Source: Candidatus Neomicrothrix sp. UBA825 (GTDB taxonomy: Bacteria; Actinomycetota; Acidimicrobiia; Acidimicrobiales; UBA8592). Taken from it: DNA of 20,124 nucleotides. Position numbers and translations under genes: made by a program. Where the stretch lies: the NCBI GenBank assembly GCA_002295705.1, contig DBHP01000109.1:1295-21418 (forward strand), given 5' to 3'. Positions 6,351 to 13,348 of the stretch are shown here, piece by piece. The stretch's first letter is position 1. Every line of letters starts with the position of its first letter. Under the pieces are notes generated by a model, which made no database searches, was not told the origin of the DNA, and saw only the letters and a list, made by a program, of their open reading frames with translations.

Positions 6351-7753
6351 TATTCCTTTGTAGATCGTATTGGACGGACTTTCCAAAAGTAATTATGAAT
6401 TCCGTCTGCGGTAAATAGTTTACGGAATGTGGGTTCTACGTTCATCCCTATCTCTACTTCGTTTTCCGCTACATCGGTTATTTCAATTGGTATTCGGCCG
6501 CCATTATTAAAGTCCACCACAGCAAATACCACCGGAGGGTTTTGTGAGAAAACCAGATGATCAACGGTAAATGTGACGACTGTACCGATTGAGGAGGCCA
6601 TCGACTGCATCAACATCGCATCGTTGTTATCTGCTTGGTCAATTGATAAGCGTGATGGTGGCATATGAATTAGCCCTGATTGGTCGCCACGTGATGCAAC
6701 GAAACCATGCTTCCAATCTGATTCTCTTTTAGAAGCAGAGGCAGAGATCCGAGAGGGTGCTGGTCGATTCGGTGGTTGTACAGGTAGCATCTCTCGCCAT
6801 TGAAGAAATTTCCCATAGGAAAGTTCGGACCGATTTTCAATTTGATGTTCAATTGGGTTCAAAACTTCGTTGTCGCTTGTAACTTCAAAGATAAGTATCT
6901 CAACGCCGTCGTTGAAAGAACATAAAGCTATCTTTTCCCCCAAGTCTGCATGTTCCAGTGCAGAATGGAGAAGCAAACCGGCTTCAGCAGCGCCAGCGTT
7001 CCCAACACTTGAAGCAATGTTGTCTTGGAACCTTTCTACGGTGATAAGTTTCGCAGCTTGGCGCTTCACTCTTTCATTTTGACCAGCCAAAACGACATTA
7101 CTTAGATCGCTATCTTTGAGACCGCTGTTCGCTAAAGCCTGACCCCATGCTTCTTTAATTAATGGAATGTACGCATCTTCCACGAAACGCGATTCCCATT
7201 GCTTTGCCACTTTTTCTCGAGGGTCACGCCACCTATCAATGAACTCCAATGTCTCCGAAGACCCTCCAAGATACGTAGCTAGTAACTGGTCAGCATTTGC
7301 ATCACCGATCAGAAAAGCAACTGCAGCATCTCCGCCTTGACTCTCGTCAGGGCTTGATGGCAAACCTCCACGTATATCTGCTTGAACGAGCAACACAGTT
7401 TGACTTGAAGTTAAGGCTGTTTTCATAGCGCCAATTCCTGACTTCAAAGCTCCGTTAAAATCATACGCTGAAGTAGCTTTCGGTAATTGAAGTGCGGAAT
7501 GAATCACGTTTGCATTTGTCTTTTCCAAATAAGGTGGTTCAGAAGTCGTAAACCATAATGCTTCGGGCTCAATATTCCCTCCCGCAGAAACAATTATTCG
7601 TGCGGCTTCAAAACCCATAGTGACCGTATCCTCATCATGTGCTGCTACAGATCGAATGCCAGACGCACGGCCGGAACCAAAGAAATTCGTTATATCTGTT
7701 CGCTTCAACCGGTAGTGCGGTAAATAGGCTGAACTTTTTATAATTCCTCTCAC
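6350..7753 (-). CDS. HMG-CoA-synthase-like thiolase-fold domain fused to an OB-fold (DUF35-like) domain
   Basis: The N-terminal roughly 300 residues have a ketoacyl/HMG-CoA-synthase fold: MRGIIKSSAYLPHYRL at the start, SVAAHDEDTVTMGFEAAR, GGDAAVAFLIGD and a late NAGAAEAG. The C-terminal roughly 140 residues resemble the DUF35/OB-fold acyl-CoA-associated domain. Two features are atypical. The position of the catalytic Cys is Leu103 (GALKSGIGAM), and the zinc-ribbon region before MPPSRLS has no cysteines. Related actinobacterial proteins, as I remember them, also lack the catalytic Cys, so this may be a subfamily trait. GTG 7753 is chosen because the family begins M-R-G-I; ATG 7798 would add 15 unrelated residues. 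TAATG coupling to the downstream thiolase suggests a complex, perhaps with a structural or substrate-handing role. Confidence 0.85.
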   Translation of the reverse strand: MRGIIKSSAYLPHYRLKRTDITNFFGSGRASGIRSVAAHDEDTVTMGFEAARIIVSAGGNIEPEALWFTTSEPPYLEKTNANVIHSALQLPKATSAYDFNGALKSGIGAMKTALTSSQTVLLVQADIRGGLPSSPDESQGGDAAVAFLIGDANADQLLATYLGGSSETLEFIDRWRDPREKVAKQWESRFVEDAYIPLIKEAWGQALANSGLKDSDLSNVVLAGQNERVKRQAAKLITVERFQDNIASSVGNAGAAEAGLLLHSALEHADLGEKIALCSFNDGVEILIFEVTSDNEVLNPIEHQIENRSELSYGKFLQWREMLPVQPPNRPAPSRISASASKRESDWKHGFVASRGDQSGLIHMPPSRLSIDQADNNDAMLMQSMASSIGTVVTFTVDHLVFSQNPPVVFAVVDFNNGGRIPIEITDVAENEVEIGMNVEPTFRKLFTADGIHNYFWKVRPIRSTKE

Positions 7754-7809
7754 GCTCTTATTGTAGTGATTTTTGCGCAACGTGAGTGATGGTCGCAACG
7801 ATCAAGAGA

Positions 7810-8997
7810 TTAGCCGACGCCTTTTTTATATAACAGGAGAAGATCTTCTTCGCTTTGTGCTTCTAAGAGAGCATCTGTCCACCTATGGAACCGCTGTCCG
7901 CCTTCTTCGTTTCTACCAAAATAAAAGTGGGATTTCGCTCCAGTTTTGACAGTCTTTTGGATCCTGTTTCCTGTGAAATAGTCCTCTTCCGCTACTACGT
8001 AACGAAGAAATTCCATAGTTCTAGCAATTTCTTCCTTCTGCTCCGAATTAGGCTCAAAGGTAGCAAGGAAATTCTGGTGAGTTACCGATGTGTCAGGGTC
8101 TGCCCCGGGAAAGAGTTGCGAGACCATGTAGATATGCCCACCAGCTTCAAACGAAGCGATTGAGATGTGGGGGAAGATTGTCCATACCCCACTCACTAAC
8201 TTTGTATGAGACCATTCTTCTTCAGGAGTATCAACTAGATCTAGTAATCTGTGATCAGGTGCTTGTACCCGTTGATGGGGGCCCCAATTATCAAAAATAG
8301 ATTTATTGTTATACTCAGGACCAAAAGTATTTTTATGAAGTACAGGCAAATGGTAAAAGTCTAGGTACCCATCGTATGCAACTTTCCAGTTTGGGCCTTC
8401 AATTGTTTGTTGTCCAACTAAATGGCAGTTAGCAAGATCATGACTTTCTAAATACTCGTCATATCCAGCCAAAAATTCATTTAAGTGCAAATCTCTCTTG
8501 GGAGTAATGGAACCCCAGATAATTCCTACCCTCTCTTCAACATTTAATGGCGTTAAGCCAAGGCAAGAAGTATCAACTTCACCAAATTCTTGCTCATCAA
8601 GTATTGCAACAAGCTCTCCAGCCAAGTTATATGTCCATGCGTGGTATGGACATGCAAAACTTCTTGCACGGCCTTTCCCCTCGTCTAATATTTGTGCACC
8701 TCTGTGACTGCACATATTTACGAATCCGCCTACATTTCCTTCTCTATTTCGGACAAGGATTAAAGGCACGCCACACACTTCCATCGCTTTATAATCACCA
8801 GGCTTCTGAAGTTCTGTTGAGAATCCTAGAACAAGGGGCACTCGCCCGAAAATCAATTCCATTTCAGCTTTCCAACGATCCTCATTGAAATAATTCTGTA
8901 CAGGTATCTCTACTACCGTTTCAGCGAGTGGTACGGTTCCATTCACAGCATGGTGTAGATGACCTCGTGCTAGTTCAATTAACTTCTCTCTCGACAT
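7810..8997 (-). CDS. Rieske non-haem iron oxygenase, alpha (catalytic) subunit
   Basis: A 395-residue ring-hydroxylating-type oxygenase. The [2Fe-2S] Rieske site is complete: CSHRG (C96, H98) and CPYHAW (C116, H119). The mononuclear iron site follows as NWKVAYDGYLDFYHLPVLH, with H216, H221 and bridging D209, plus D339 in EEDYFTGNRIQ. The family uses O2 and electrons from a separate reductase/ferredoxin for hydroxylation, dihydroxylation or demethylation. No reductase, ferredoxin or beta subunit is in the window, so it may be a homo-oligomer using a remote reductase. The start is supported by GGAGGG, complementary to 9001-9006, placed just before ATG 8997. It is the first gene of the Rieske/HMGCS-OB/thiolase run; the gap to the next gene is 56 bases (11 if the longer start is used). 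Confidence 0.95.
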   Translation of the reverse strand: MSREKLIELARGHLHHAVNGTVPLAETVVEIPVQNYFNEDRWKAEMELIFGRVPLVLGFSTELQKPGDYKAMEVCGVPLILVRNREGNVGGFVNMCSHRGAQILDEGKGRARSFACPYHAWTYNLAGELVAILDEQEFGEVDTSCLGLTPLNVEERVGIIWGSITPKRDLHLNEFLAGYDEYLESHDLANCHLVGQQTIEGPNWKVAYDGYLDFYHLPVLHKNTFGPEYNNKSIFDNWGPHQRVQAPDHRLLDLVDTPEEEWSHTKLVSGVWTIFPHISIASFEAGGHIYMVSQLFPGADPDTSVTHQNFLATFEPNSEQKEEIARTMEFLRYVVAEEDYFTGNRIQKTVKTGAKSHFYFGRNEEGGQRFHRWTDALLEAQSEEDLLLLYKKGVG

Positions 8998-9010
8998 TTC
9001 CCCTCCGTCT

Positions 9011-9035
9011 ACCTATAGTTTTGCATGAAATAGGT
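9011..9035 (-). promoter_or_regulatory. Inverted repeat in the leader of the Rieske oxygenase gene
   Basis: ACCTAT (9011-9016) and ATAGGT (9030-9035) form a 6-base inverted repeat with a 13-base loop. The right arm runs into a second palindrome, AGGTACCT (9032-9039). It lies just upstream of the strong ribosome binding site of the Rieske gene, in a 66-base gap. It could be an operator or a leader hairpin; evidence is weak. Confidence 0.25.
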
Positions 9036-9063
9036 ACCTGTGTCACTTCGGATAAATATTACC

Positions 9064-9744
9064 TTAATCTCTGCATTTTCCAGTTGAAACCCCAGATAGA
9101 TCGTACCCTTGAGTGACTGCAGCAAACTCTGTGCTTGAGATACCGTAAGAAATCTCACTTTGGATAGTTGATCTTGAAAATACCAACCCGATCACCTGTC
9201 CCTTTGTATTAATTATCGGCCCTCCTGAGTCTCCTGCTGCCACGTCAGCGGATAATTCCAAACCTGATCGCGTGTGCTTGCCTTCGCCATAGATATCAGC
9301 AATCACAATATTGAGCAATCGTAAAAGCGTTACCGGAATAGTCTCAACAAATCCCTGACCTCCAACCAAAATTGAACCTCTTTGATTCTCTTTTGGTTCT
9401 GCTATCTGCAGAGGAGTTACTGCAAGGTCAGGACCTTTTAAGAGTGCTAAATCGGTTTCGAAATCAGCGTTAATCGGGTACGTCGTGCTTCTACCCCCAT
9501 TGAAATCAATTACCTCTAACTTTTCAGTTCCAGCTATTACATGAGCGTTCGTTAGAATTCCCTCCTCAATCAAGACCCCCAAGCCGACAGAGCTTTTTCC
9601 ACATGCTAAACCTTCGACTATGAAAACAGAGTTTTGAGCCTCCTTTAGAACTTGACGTGGGACAGGCTTCTCCTGATTTCCACAACTCAAGGAGATCAAG
9701 ATCAGACACGTGAGCGCTATTTTAACTAAAGCATGCTTCAACAT
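9064..9744 (-). CDS. MarP-like trypsin-fold serine protease, membrane-anchored
   Basis: A 226-residue protein from ATG 9744. A short basic segment and a hydrophobic stretch (about 8-20) end in LISLSC (C21), resembling a signal anchor or a non-canonical lipobox. The protease domain has the His-Asp-Ser triad: ILTNAHVIAG (H68), FETDLALLK (D98) and AAGDSGGPI (S173). Two further cysteines, C48 near the first strand and C224 five residues from the end, match the places where actinobacterial MarP proteases have a redox-sensing disulfide. MarP itself carries four membrane segments before its protease domain; here only one hydrophobic segment exists. The frame extends to a GTG at 9771, but neither start has a good ribosome binding site and ATG 9744 gives the better signal sequence. 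It probably acts outside the membrane, in stress response or envelope protein cleavage. Confidence 0.85.
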   Translation of the reverse strand: MLKHALVKIALTCLILISLSCGNQEKPVPRQVLKEAQNSVFIVEGLACGKSSVGLGVLIEEGILTNAHVIAGTEKLEVIDFNGGRSTTYPINADFETDLALLKGPDLAVTPLQIAEPKENQRGSILVGGQGFVETIPVTLLRLLNIVIADIYGEGKHTRSGLELSADVAAGDSGGPIINTKGQVIGLVFSRSTIQSEISYGISSTEFAAVTQGYDLSGVSTGKCRD

Positions 9745-9763
9745 ATATAAAACAGTAGCCCCA

Positions 9764-9807
9764 CTAAGCACATTAAACGCTTAGGATGAAGTCTTGGCTG
9801 GGCTTAG
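9764..9807. promoter_or_regulatory. Three GCTTAG boxes between divergent protease and RarD genes
   Basis: CTAAGC (9764-9769) and GCTTAG (9779-9784) form a perfect inverted repeat with a 9-base spacer, and a third GCTTAG lies at 9802-9807, 23 bases from the second. They sit in the 97-base divergent region. The repeated hexamer may be a regulator site, but a hexamer this short can recur by chance. Confidence 0.3.
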
Positions 9808-9841
9808 AGCGCTAACAGCGATGACGTAAGGTAGGAAGAGA

Positions 9842-10732
9842 ATGACAGACCGAGAGATTCGAGGGGTCTGGATAGGGCTGAGTGGGTACACCCTTTGGGG
9901 ACTGTCCCCTATCTTTTGGAAAGCCTTGAACCAGGTTGAAGCTATGGACATTGTTTCGTGGCGTGTGATCTGCACGTTTATCTTTGTCGCAACATGTAAT
10001 TCACTGCTTCGCTTTACAAGGAGGGGAAAAGTAGATCATTTACCTTTTCTTCGCAATAAGCTATCAATTCTTGGAGGGGGGCTGATTGGTCTTAACTGGG
10101 GGATATTTGTTTGGGCAGTTGAATCAGAACGTGTAGTTGAGGCCTCATTAGGCTATTTCATGAACCCTTTAATGAATGTTTTTCTTGGTGTCGTCTTCCT
10201 TGGCGAAGCACTCAGAAAAGCACAGTGGCTGGCTGTAACTTTCGCTGCTGCGGGCGTGTTATGGCTTACAGTTTCACTTAACTCCTTCCCTTGGGTATCG
10301 CTAACATTAGCAATATCGTTTGCGCTCTACGGTCTGATAAGAAAGGTCGCTCCAGCCAGCCCACTTCAAGGGTTAAGGGTTGAAACTTCCATCCTGCTAA
10401 TTCCCGCCGTTACTTTCGTTGTGCTTCGAGGTAACGCTTCGGAGAACCTAACAGGCGATAATGCCACGGTAATCCTTATCTTGCTGTCTGGCGCTGTCAC
10501 AGGCATTCCTCTTCTACTGTTTGCTTCCTCAGCTAAGCGCATTCCTCTAAGCATTCTCGGAATACTGCAATATGTTACTCCTACAATTCAGTTTCTACTT
10601 GGCGTTTTCGCATACAACGAAACCTTCGACAGCAATCGGTTGATTGGGTACTCAATAATTTGGTCAGGTTTGGTTATCTTTGCGCTAGATAGTTTTCGGT
10701 TTGCGTCTATTCAGGATACACATGAGAAATAA
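9842..10732 (+). CDS. rarD: RarD-type EamA transporter (DMT superfamily)
   Basis: A 296-residue, roughly ten-helix membrane protein. Diagnostic RarD stretches are GLSGYTLWGLSPIFWKAL (13-30), a NWGIFVWAVESERVVEASLG segment (about 80-99) and GYFMNPLMNVFLG (99-111), with RIPLSILGILQYVTPTIQF in the second repeat. RarD proteins are named for a chloramphenicol-sensitivity locus, but their transported substrate is generally not known. The start ATG 9842 has a GGAAG ribosome binding site a few bases upstream. It is divergent from the MarP-like protease and is followed, 93 bases on, by a small exported protein. It is clearly a different DMT subfamily from the EamA protein at 4248. Confidence 0.92.
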   Translation: MTDREIRGVWIGLSGYTLWGLSPIFWKALNQVEAMDIVSWRVICTFIFVATCNSLLRFTRRGKVDHLPFLRNKLSILGGGLIGLNWGIFVWAVESERVVEASLGYFMNPLMNVFLGVVFLGEALRKAQWLAVTFAAAGVLWLTVSLNSFPWVSLTLAISFALYGLIRKVAPASPLQGLRVETSILLIPAVTFVVLRGNASENLTGDNATVILILLSGAVTGIPLLLFASSAKRIPLSILGILQYVTPTIQFLLGVFAYNETFDSNRLIGYSIIWSGLVIFALDSFRFASIQDTHEK

Positions 10733-10825
10733 ATGGATTTTCTTAACTAATTCTTACTGTTCTTTAAAGATCCCTTTACTAATATTAGGAAGAATAAAGT
10801 CCAATCCAAGTGAAAGGACGGTCAA

Positions 10826-11371
10826 ATGACCATTAGGAATATACGAAAGAACTTTCTAATAGCGATAGTGTCTTCTTCGTTATTGGCGGCAACTATCATT
10901 GCGATACCATTTGTCGCTAATGCACAGAACGGATCTGCAGAAAAGACGATCTCGTTAGAGGCACCTGCAGCAGATATAGGAGAAGATGAGGTAAAGAGCT
11001 ATACGAAAAGCGAAGTGGAGCAAAAGAGAGTCAAGGGTCGACATCTCCTTGGAGCCGTAATGGAAATGCTCGGAATAGAAAAAGCTGACATTGCAACAGG
11101 AATAAGGGACGGAGCGACACTCGGTGAAGTCGCAGAATCCAACGGCATTCCAACTGAGGACCTGATCTCAACAATTACTTCAATAATGACAGAGAAATTA
11201 AATGAAGCAGTCGCCGAAGGAAAAATCACCGCTGATGAAGCTCTTGCGAAAGCTGACAACATTCAAGAACGAGCTCAACAAATAGTAAATAAACCTCTTG
11301 ACCAGAAACCTGGCAAAGGCCACGGCCATAGAGGAGACAAAGACCAACTCACCTCCCGGCCTGTGCTGTAG
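10826..11371 (+). CDS. Small exported helical protein of unknown function
   Basis: A 181-residue protein with a clear Sec signal peptide: basic start (MTIRNIRKNF), hydrophobic core (11-30) and an ANA cleavage site at 31-33. The mature part has an acidic linker, then a helical module. That module holds IATGIRDGATLGEVAESNGI followed by IMTEKLNEAVAEGKITADEA and a QERAQQIVN tail. The pattern 'graded helix, start-slow helix, A-V-x-x-G-x-I-T helix' recurs in exported actinobacterial proteins, but I know no proven function. The C-terminus is Gly/His/Lys-rich (GKGHGHRGDKD), possibly a metal- or nucleic-acid-binding tail. AAAGGA at 10813-10818 is a good ribosome binding site. A terminator-like hairpin after the gene suggests it is monocistronic. 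The 93-base leader holds only a 10-bp palindrome, CTAATATTAG, at 10779-10788. Confidence 0.85.
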   Translation: MTIRNIRKNFLIAIVSSSLLAATIIAIPFVANAQNGSAEKTISLEAPAADIGEDEVKSYTKSEVEQKRVKGRHLLGAVMEMLGIEKADIATGIRDGATLGEVAESNGIPTEDLISTITSIMTEKLNEAVAEGKITADEALAKADNIQERAQQIVNKPLDQKPGKGHGHRGDKDQLTSRPVL

Positions 11372-11388
11372 CTTCAACCCTCAAGCTA
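11369..11388 (+). repeat. Small inverted repeat overlapping the stop codon of the exported-protein gene
   Basis: TAGCTT (11369-11374) and AAGCTA (11383-11388) form a 6-base stem with an 8-base loop; the TAG stop is in the left arm. It lies just before a longer hairpin and may help 3'-end formation. Confidence 0.35.
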
Positions 11389-11394
11389 TGAACT

Positions 11395-11432
11395 CTTGCC
11401 TGCTGGTTACTTCAGCCGGCAAGGATGCTTTT
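11395..11432 (+). terminator. Terminator-like hairpin after the exported-protein gene
   Basis: CTTGCCTGCTG (11395-11405) pairs with CAGCCGGCAAG (11413-11423) over 11 positions with one T/C mismatch, around a 7-base loop (GTTACTT). The tail GATGCTTTT is only weakly T-rich. It fills part of the 134-base gap before the reductase gene, which holds no gene or other clear signal. Confidence 0.5.
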
Positions 11433-11505
11433 GGCAACATGCTTGTATCTAAAAGTTAGATGGACTTGTTTCATATATTCTGAGTTCTGAACTACTCTTT
11501 CAAAC

Positions 11506-12480
11506 ATGCGAGCTTGGCAAGTGTCCCAACTTGGGAACCCGATTGATGTGCTGGAACTTAATGAAATAGATGAGGTCTCTGACCCGATTGAAGGTCACAT
11601 CCAAGTTTCTATACAATCCGTTGGGATTTCTTTTCCAGACGTTCTTCAATGCCGAGGCGAGTACCAAATAAAACCAGCGTTGCCTTGGACCCCCGGTGGC
11701 GAAAGCGCAGGCATTGTTACAAAAATCGGTGATGGTGTTACCGATATTGCACTTGGAGATAGGGTGATGATGCTTGGAGGTGGCTTAATTGAACGAGTAA
11801 ATGTTCGAAGCACTGGAGTGTGGAAAATACCTGACAACTTTGCTTTCGAAAAGGCTGCCGCTGTTCCCGTAAATTACGGAACGACATGGTTCGCTCTTCA
11901 CCAAAGAGGAAATATACAATCTGGTGAGACTGTATTGGTCACCGGTGCTGCTGGTGGTACTGGGTCTGCTGCAATCCAATTAGCCAAAGCCAGTGGAGCT
12001 AAGGTGATTGCCGTGGCTGGTGGCACTGAAAAGACTAAACAGGCAGAGTTTCTTGGTGCCGACCATGTTATAGACCACCAAATCAATAGTGACTGGGTTG
12101 ATGAAGTTCGTGAATTTAGTAATGGCGGAGTAGACGTTGCCTATGACCCTGTAGGCGGAGACACTACTCACCAAGTCCGAAGATGCATGGCGTGGGATGG
12201 CCGACTTCTCATTATCGGGTTTGTTGCTGGAATACCAGATTTACCTGCTAATCATATGCTTCTCAAAAACTACAGCGTCGTTGGTGTCCATTGGGGTGCT
12301 TCTTTAGGAAGAGATCCACAGTCACTAAACAAACAGATGCATTCGGTCATAGAATTGGCAGAGAAGGGCTTTGTTGACCCGTTGATCTTCAAACCTTACG
12401 AATTCGCAAATGGAGCATTAGCGATTCAGGATTTGGCTGATCGGAAGACCTGGGGGAAGGTCATAGTTCGTGTCGGGTGA
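11506..12480 (+). CDS. MDR-family NADPH:quinone oxidoreductase-like protein
   Basis: A 324-residue zinc-independent medium-chain reductase. It begins MRAWQV as quinone-oxidoreductase relatives do, has PGGESAGIV (63-71) and GDRVM (84-88), then VNYGTTWFAL (122-131) and the NADP-binding motif VTGAAGGTGSAAIQLA (145-160). Structural and catalytic zinc cysteines of alcohol dehydrogenases are absent. Likely substrates are quinones or alpha,beta-unsaturated ketones, aldehydes or acyl-CoAs, reduced with NADPH in the cytoplasm. The start has no obvious Shine-Dalgarno sequence but matches the family N-terminus. The 3' end overlaps the next gene's GTG start by 11 bases, and a third gene is coupled after that. 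This is the first gene of a three-gene operon with an enoyl-CoA hydratase and an acyltransferase. Confidence 0.93.
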   Translation: MRAWQVSQLGNPIDVLELNEIDEVSDPIEGHIQVSIQSVGISFPDVLQCRGEYQIKPALPWTPGGESAGIVTKIGDGVTDIALGDRVMMLGGGLIERVNVRSTGVWKIPDNFAFEKAAAVPVNYGTTWFALHQRGNIQSGETVLVTGAAGGTGSAAIQLAKASGAKVIAVAGGTEKTKQAEFLGADHVIDHQINSDWVDEVREFSNGGVDVAYDPVGGDTTHQVRRCMAWDGRLLIIGFVAGIPDLPANHMLLKNYSVVGVHWGASLGRDPQSLNKQMHSVIELAEKGFVDPLIFKPYEFANGALAIQDLADRKTWGKVIVRVG

Positions 12481-13348
12481 AATTCCTGATAACTTTAATC
12501 ATCTGCGCGTGCATCGCGAGGGAACAGTATTAAATGTCGAGATAGATAATCCACCAATCAATCTCATAACGATTCCTCTTCTTCTTGACCTCATCAGCTT
12601 AACTAAATGGGCGCAAGACGATGAGGAAAGTACTGTTCTCGTTCTCAGAAGCAATGTTGAAGGTTTCTTTATCGCTCACTTTGATGTTGAAGCACTTCTC
12701 TCAATGAACTCAGAAGGGGCGAGTACCAGTAGTTCAGTTACTTCCTTTGATGAGCTATGCCTACGATTCCAGAAGATGAACAAGGTAACTATCTGTGTTA
12801 TCGAAGGAAGAGTCGGCGGAGGCGGAAGCGAAATTGCTATGGCGTGCGATCTTAGATTCGCTGCTACTGAAACAGCTGTTATGAACCAGATGGAGGTTCC
12901 GATCGGGATAATTCCCGGTGGAGGTGGGACGCAACGGTTACCAGAACTGGTGGGATACTCTCGAGCTTTAGAATTGATTGTTGGAGGTCTTGATTTGGAT
13001 GCGGCTACAGGAGAGAAATGGGGTTACTTCAACAGAGCTCTACCAAAACGTGAACTTGATGAGTACATGGAAAAGTTACTAAATCGCATAGCTAGTTTTA
13101 ATACTGAATCTGTTCGGTCAGCGAAAGAGGCTCTTCAGCTTACCCAACCTGACTTTGTACCCGGATTAATTGCAGAGAACACTCTTTTCAACGGCAGAAA
13201 CTATTCCGACTCTGGGGTGAAGTTAATGCGAAGGTTTCTTCAGTTGGGTGGGCAAACAAAAGATCAAGAGAGCAGAATAGAGGAATTCGCACTAGAGGTT
13301 GCGAAAGGTGAAATCAAACCAGACAATAACAATTTGGGGGAACCATGA
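12470..13348 (+). CDS. Enoyl-CoA hydratase/isomerase family protein with both catalytic Glu
   Basis: A 292-residue crotonase. The second oxyanion loop reads EGRVGGGGSEIAMACDLRF, with E121 aligning to crotonase Glu144. MNQMEVPIGIIPGGGGTQRL supplies E142, aligning with Glu164, so hydration of trans-2-enoyl-CoA is plausible, unlike the crotonase at 2020. The first oxyanion loop is atypical (GFFIAHFD instead of F-S-A-G-A-D-L), a variant seen in some family members. It is about 30 residues longer than the usual 260, with an acidic C-terminal tail. The GTG at 12470 is preceded by GGGGAAGG and overlaps the reductase gene by 11 bases. Its stop overlaps the acyltransferase start as ATGA. It probably functions in beta-oxidation-type or branched-acyl metabolism. 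Confidence 0.9.
   Translation: MSGEIPDNFNHLRVHREGTVLNVEIDNPPINLITIPLLLDLISLTKWAQDDEESTVLVLRSNVEGFFIAHFDVEALLSMNSEGASTSSSVTSFDELCLRFQKMNKVTICVIEGRVGGGGSEIAMACDLRFAATETAVMNQMEVPIGIIPGGGGTQRLPELVGYSRALELIVGGLDLDAATGEKWGYFNRALPKRELDEYMEKLLNRIASFNTESVRSAKEALQLTQPDFVPGLIAENTLFNGRNYSDSGVKLMRRFLQLGGQTKDQESRIEEFALEVAKGEIKPDNNNLGEP

Noticed and set aside
6351..6386. Longer thiolase start at 6386
   Set aside because: It overlaps the HMGCS-OB gene by 37 bases; the start at 6350/6347 has a ribosome binding site and TAATG coupling.
7754..7798. Longer start for the HMGCS-OB protein
   Set aside because: The 15 extra residues are unlike the family, which begins M-R-G-I; GTG 7753 gives exactly this. Not fully excluded.
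10779..10788. CTAATATTAG palindrome upstream of the exported protein as an operator
   Set aside because: It is only ten AT-rich bases, likely to occur by chance, with no second copy.
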